A DNA stretch of 64,000 nucleotides, taken from Clostridia bacterium. GTDB taxonomy: Bacteria > Bacillota > Clostridia > Oscillospirales > Acutalibacteraceae. Shown here in pieces: positions 60,919 through 64,000 of the stretch (positions are counted from its first letter, which is position 1; each line of letters starts with the position of its first letter). The notes below the pieces were generated by a model, which ran no database searches, had not been told where the DNA came from, and saw only the letters and a list, made by a program, of their open reading frames with translations. Location: contig JAFXGK010000022.1 of the NCBI GenBank assembly GCA_017513245.1, positions 1 through 64,000 on the forward strand. The letters are read 5' to 3'. A program made the position numbers and the translations under genes.

Positions 60919-62385
60919 TTAACTAATATCTTCAATTTTAATCTTGCTCGTGTGTGGAATAGGCTTCCAACTTACCTTTATAAAAATTGCTATCAGCTTT
61001 GTATATTTATCGATAATATCAAACGTCGGCCAAGTAAAACAAAAAAACGCTTTTTTCCATAATGGAATTTTCTTTATCCTTCGGCGTTCTATTATAAATA
61101 TGTATATGGCCGTCACTATGTTTTTAAAATACACGCTTATTCGGTAAATTAACCTTGCGCAAACGGTACACAACATCGATATTCCCATAGCGCCTAGCCC
61201 GCCGTCGGACGACAGACGCACGTCGCCGAAAATACCTCTTAAAATCAGTGCTATATTATTTGTGCCGCCGAACAGCCGCATATCAACGCCCGACGAATAT
61301 CGCATACACGCCGCCAACAAGACAGAAACCAGCAGCCATTTCAAGGGATAAACTATCGCAAACGGCGTTAACTGCATAAGGGTGTCAAACGAGGCAAATC
61401 GATGCCGCAGCGACTCCAGTATCCTTCCAAAAAGGGTCCTTTCTTTTTCTTCGGCCCTACCCCATCGCGTTTTTATGTATGCCTTGCCTAGAAAAATATT
61501 TAGAAAAAGATATCCTCCCGACTCCATAAACGCCTGCAAGTGTCCTTTCGACCAGCGAAGGCGCTGCCTTAACGCTATTTTTAGGCTGACCGGCTGTTCG
61601 TCATAAAATACCGCAGAATCTTGATAGGTTATTTGATAACCCTGCGCCACCGCGTCGGCCGTGAGCGCTCGGTCCTCGGTGAGCGACGTATATTTCCAAC
61701 CATCCTTCACAATTTCGTTTGAAAACAAAAAGCCCGTACCCTGAATATTGGTAGCAAGGCGAAAAACCGATCTCGCTCTATGATTATGGCGCACCGAACG
61801 TAGCCAGTGCAGCGCGTAGGTTGAAGCTATCCAATTTTCATCAAAGTTTTTGGAATTGCGATATGAGGTTATGATTTTGGCACCACTGTCAAAAGCATCG
61901 TTCATTTTAGCCACGTAATCGCGCGAAAGCAGATTGTCAGCATCAAAAACAAAATATCCCTCAAAGCTTAATCGGCCGTAATCCTCACCTATTCTCTCAA
62001 GTAAAAACTGCAACGCATATCCCTTTGTGCGGTGCGCGTCATCAAATCGCTCGTAGCAAATCGCGCCGTGCTCCCTCGCTGTTTGTGCAGTTTTATCGGT
62101 GCAGTTGTCTGCCACAACGAAAACCGTCAATTTATCACGCGGATAGTCCTGCTGCTTGATGCTCGATAGCAGATTGCCTATTACCGCTTCTTCGTTTCTT
62201 GCAGCAATCAGCACGGCATATTTATGCGGCTTGCGTGCGGGCAAAAATTTTCTCGTAAAAAATATTCCCACCAGCCTGTATATGCCCCTATATGCCACCA
62301 AAGACGCTGCCAAAGCGCTTATAGCAACGCTTATTTTTTGAGCATCCCCAAACAGCGAACCAAAAAATTCTATTATTTCTTGCAT
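60919..62385 (-). CDS. Processive family 2 glycosyltransferase
   Basis: A 488-residue membrane glycosyltransferase like hyaluronan, chitin or cellulose synthases. An N-terminal membrane helix (about 17-45) is followed by the GT-A domain with AARNEEAVI, VFDADN (metal Asp), TEDRALTADA (base) and QRLRWSKG (QxxRW product gate). Three or more C-terminal helices follow. It would make an exported polysaccharide or a glycolipid. The promoter overlaps a XRE operator and the divergent XRE gene. No other polysaccharide genes are nearby. Confidence 0.88.
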   Translation of the reverse strand: MQEIIEFFGSLFGDAQKISVAISALAASLVAYRGIYRLVGIFFTRKFLPARKPHKYAVLIAARNEEAVIGNLLSSIKQQDYPRDKLTVFVVADNCTDKTAQTAREHGAICYERFDDAHRTKGYALQFLLERIGEDYGRLSFEGYFVFDADNLLSRDYVAKMNDAFDSGAKIITSYRNSKNFDENWIASTYALHWLRSVRHNHRARSVFRLATNIQGTGFLFSNEIVKDGWKYTSLTEDRALTADAVAQGYQITYQDSAVFYDEQPVSLKIALRQRLRWSKGHLQAFMESGGYLFLNIFLGKAYIKTRWGRAEEKERTLFGRILESLRHRFASFDTLMQLTPFAIVYPLKWLLVSVLLAACMRYSSGVDMRLFGGTNNIALILRGIFGDVRLSSDGGLGAMGISMLCTVCARLIYRISVYFKNIVTAIYIFIIERRRIKKIPLWKKAFFCFTWPTFDIIDKYTKLIAIFIKVSWKPIPHTSKIKIEDIS

Positions 62386-62398
62386 TTTCCACCTCTAA

Positions 62399-62417
62399 AT
62401 ATCCCGTATTGGGATAT
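62399..62417. promoter_or_regulatory. Inverted repeat operator between GT2 and XRE genes
   Basis: ATATCCC-GTATT-GGGATAT is a perfect 7-base inverted repeat immediately downstream of the GT2 -10 box. A further half site ATATGGGATA (62431-62440) lies in the promoter spacer. Confidence 0.65.
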
Positions 62418-62421
62418 TTAT

Positions 62422-62450
62422 ATTATACCGATATGGGATAATGATGTCAA
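62422..62450 (-). promoter_or_regulatory. Promoter of the GT2 gene
   Basis: Minus-strand TTGACA (62445-62450), a 17-base spacer and TATAAT (62422-62427). Both hexamers are perfect. The -35 box lies within the first codons of the divergent XRE gene. Confidence 0.8.
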
Positions 62451-62668
62451 GAGATGATGAAATGCGGTTAAAAGAGATACGAAAGTCAAAGGGAATATCT
62501 CAGCTTAAATTAGCGCTTGACCTTAACACAAATCAAAACACCATAAGCCGATACGAAACCGGCGAACGTGAGCCGGGAATAAACGAGCTTATAAAAATCG
62601 CTGATTATTTCGGCGTTTCAGTTGACTACCTATTAGAGCGCACCAATAATCCTAATATGCAAAAATAA
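62441..62668 (+). CDS. XRE-family regulator
   Basis: A 75-residue DNA-binding protein. An HTH of the lambda-repressor type spans about 8-65: MRLKEIRKSKGISQLKLALD, QNTISRYETGEREPGINELI and the DYFGVSVDYLL end are typical. The ATG at 62441 or 62462 could be the start; neither has a strong ribosome binding site. It is divergent from the GT2 gene and probably represses it and itself by binding the GGGATA repeats. The size is that of a stand-alone HTH with no ligand domain. Confidence 0.85.
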   Translation: MMSRDDEMRLKEIRKSKGISQLKLALDLNTNQNTISRYETGEREPGINELIKIADYFGVSVDYLLERTNNPNMQK

Positions 62669-62712
62669 ATTACTTTCACAGTAGCATAGACTTGAAACTT
62701 GTCTAATACGGC

Positions 62713-62749
62713 ATAAAGAAAAACCACCCTGATGGGTGGTTTTCTTTAT
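62713..62749. terminator. Terminator after the XRE gene
   Basis: Stem AAAGAAAACCACCC/GGGTGGTTTTCTTT around TGAT (approximate), usable in both directions. The rest of 62750-62815 shows nothing further. Confidence 0.85.
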
Positions 62750-62815
62750 GGGACCGACACTCAAAATGGAACCGGTCTAAAAACTTGGTTTTCTAAAAAC
62801 TATACAATACAAACA

Positions 62816-63142
62816 TCAATTCCTTTTATTGAAACACAAAAATATTAACGACAAGACGGCCGAAACAAATACTGGTAAAATCCAATATAAAATTTCGGGA
62901 AGCGAAAGTAGTAAAACTGGAATCGACAATACAAAGCCAAAAATAGTCACAAATATGGCGATTTTATTAGAAAAAGTCTTTTGAAATAAAATAACCATAT
63001 AGCAAGCAAATTGTATTACAAAAGGAAGAACCCAAAAGATCGCAAAATTTCTTGCAATCCCAAATTCTATAATAGAAGATATACAGAGTGCCAGCTCCGC
63101 TAAATATGTCAACGACGAAACAGCTGCAACAACTTTTCTCAT
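62816..63142 (-). CDS. Small hypothetical membrane protein
   Basis: A 108-residue protein with about four membrane helices (roughly 5-26, 34-53, 60-80, 82-103) and no recognised family. It is AT-richer than its neighbours. AAGGTGGTG lies upstream of the ATG. It sits between the XRE gene and the rRNA operon. Function unknown. Confidence 0.65.
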   Translation of the reverse strand: MRKVVAAVSSLTYLAELALCISSIIEFGIARNFAIFWVLPFVIQFACYMVILFQKTFSNKIAIFVTIFGFVLSIPVLLLSLPEILYWILPVFVSAVLSLIFLCFNKRN

Positions 63143-63189
63143 ATTATCACCACCTTAGGAGTTCATTATAGCATATCATCAATAGCTAT

Positions 63190-63225
63190 TCAACTCGAAC
63201 CTGTGCACCGCGAGCGGTGTCGCGG
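63190..63225 (-). other. tRNA-Asn 3'-half-like fragment
   Basis: The minus strand here reads CGCGGTGCACAGGTTCGAG and then diverges. It matches the variable and T-arm region of the intact tRNA-Asn at 63293-63368 (CGCGGTGTCACAGGTTCGAG) with one base missing. The rest of the gene is absent. It could be a scar of recombination or duplication at the tRNA gene. Confidence 0.5.
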
Positions 63226-63254
63226 TTTGAGCCCACGGGAAAGAAAATATAAAA

Positions 63255-63290
63255 AATCAGCAGACACCTTAATAGGTATCTGCTATTTCT
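63255..63290 (-). terminator. Terminator of the rRNA operon
   Basis: Minus-strand stem AGCAGATACCT/AGGTGTCTGCT (63275-63285 with 63260-63270, one wobble) around ATTA, followed by GATTTTTTAT. It ends the operon after tRNA-Asn. Confidence 0.85.
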
Positions 63291-63292
63291 AT

Positions 63293-63368
63293 GGCGCCTC
63301 AAACAGGGCTCGAACCTGTGACACCGCGGTTAACAGCCGCGTGCTCTACCGACTGAGCTATTGAGGCA
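63293..63368 (-). tRNA. tRNA-Asn (GTT)
   Basis: A 76-base tRNA with an encoded CCA. The anticodon is GTT in CTGTTAACC, with normal D and T arms (GGTTCGAGC). Last gene of the rRNA operon, downstream of 5S. Confidence 0.96.
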
Positions 63369-63416
63369 AATATGCGTTTGCCGACTTAAGGGTATCCTTA
63401 AATCGGCAAACTTCTG

Positions 63417-63532
<116 letters not shown>

Positions 63533-63604
63533 CTTGTGGTTGAGCTTTCGCTCTTCCGTATATAAAACAGTTTGCACTGCTTTATGTCTGGCTTTTCCGC
63601 CGGA

Positions 63605-63680
63605 TGGTGACCCGTACGAGATTCGAACTCGTGTTGCCGGCGTGAGAGGCCGGAGTCTTAGGCCGCTTGACCAACGGGCC
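63605..63680 (-). tRNA. tRNA-Glu (CTC)
   Basis: A 76-base tRNA with encoded CCA and anticodon CTC in the loop CTCTCAC, reading GAG codons. It lies between 23S and 5S. Confidence 0.93.
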
Positions 63681-63740
63681 ATATATCTTAACGCACTTTC
63701 GTACGGTTAAGGCGTTTTTGTGCACCATAGAGATGCACAT

Positions 63741-63816
63741 TGGTGCACCATCAGGGACTCGAACCCGGGACACCCTGATTAAGAGTCAGGTGCTCTACCA
63801 ACTGAGCTAATGGTGC
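63741..63816 (-). tRNA. tRNA-Lys (CTT)
   Basis: A 76-base tRNA with encoded CCA and anticodon CTT in the loop CTCTTAA, reading AAG. It lies just downstream of 23S and before tRNA-Glu and 5S. Confidence 0.94.
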
Positions 63817-63870
63817 GAGTAGATATCACACCCTGAAAACTAAACAAAGATGCTGCAAAGGATCATTTAT

Positions 63871-64000
63871 AGGTCAAGCCCTCGGTCTATTAGTACTGCC
63901 TAGCTGAACGTGTCACCACGCTTACACATGCAGCCTATCAACCCGGTAGTCTTCCGGGGACCTTACTAGCTTATGCTATGGGATATCTTATCTTGAGGTT
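63871..64000 (-). rRNA. rrl: 23S ribosomal RNA, 3' end (partial)
   Basis: On the minus strand the sequence GTTGATAGGCTGCATGTGTA and GTACTAATAGACCGAGGGCT are the conserved last part of 23S rRNA. The 3' end is near 63871; the gene continues past the window edge. Confidence 0.95.

Overview
The window looks like a chromosomal segment of a Gram-positive, gut-type Clostridia bacterium, probably Oscillospirales/Ruminococcaceae. The inference rests on a cohesin and a dockerin encoded in one operon, sortase-type surface proteins, many glycoside hydrolases, AraC regulators of the type found in carbohydrate loci, A/G-rich ribosome binding sites and consensus sigma-A promoters. The genus cannot be fixed from the sequence alone.

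Layout. 1-2.7 kb: a small SnoaL-like gene followed by a structured non-coding element, then a divergent FAD oxidoreductase/AraC pair. 2.7-19 kb: extracellular carbohydrate interaction. This holds a membrane-anchored clan GH-A hydrolase, a 2266-residue repeat protein, a small His/Met-rich membrane protein behind a Shine-Dalgarno-masking hairpin, and a four-gene operon (dockerin/metallophosphoesterase giant, cohesin protein, 44-residue peptide, lipoprotein). 19-24.7 kb: LMW phosphatase, dgoK, a TIM-barrel sugar epimerase/isomerase, and proB-proA-proC. 24.7-28 kb: a TrpXYZ-type ABC transporter whose ATPase carries an N-terminal DUF4234-like membrane domain. 28-33 kb: AraC regulator, permuted GH3 beta-glucosidase, and a GH78-like enzyme. 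33-34 kb: a hairpin array, a DMP19-like gene and the second copy of the structured element. 34-36 kb: a membrane protein, a sortase and its probable substrate. 36-40 kb: hydrolase, membrane-fused MurF-like ligase, Ddl. 40-41 kb: a cobalamin riboswitch upstream of a DUF4430 protein and an ECF S-component. 41-47 kb: tandem SGNH hydrolases and a complete nucleoside salvage operon (deoC-deoD-deoB-cdd-pdp). 47-55.8 kb: GH2 enzyme, a VWA/isopeptide-domain adhesin and a TetR regulator. 55.9-62.7 kb: OPT transporter with a PqqD-like partner, a class A beta-lactamase-like lipoprotein with Cys in place of Ser, an NSS symporter, and a processive GT2 with a divergent XRE regulator. 63.2-64 kb: the 3' end of an rRNA operon (23S, tRNA-Lys, tRNA-Glu, 5S, tRNA-Asn, terminator).

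How it works together. The exported GH-A, GH2, GH3 and GH78 enzymes, the CBM-rich giants and the cohesin/dockerin pair suggest attachment to and breakdown of plant glycans. The adhesin and sortase clusters decorate the wall. The rest is uptake and salvage (B12, amino acids or peptides, nucleosides, proline) and cell-wall precursor synthesis.

The most unusual items are: the two-copy structured element behind two foreign-looking single genes (459-586 and 33823-33955), the SD-masking hairpin at 11583-11632, the riboswitch-DUF4430-ECF unit, the Cys-for-Ser beta-lactamase-like protein, the DUF4234-ABC fusion, the MurF-like protein with a membrane N-terminus, and an rRNA operon with tRNAs between 23S and 5S.
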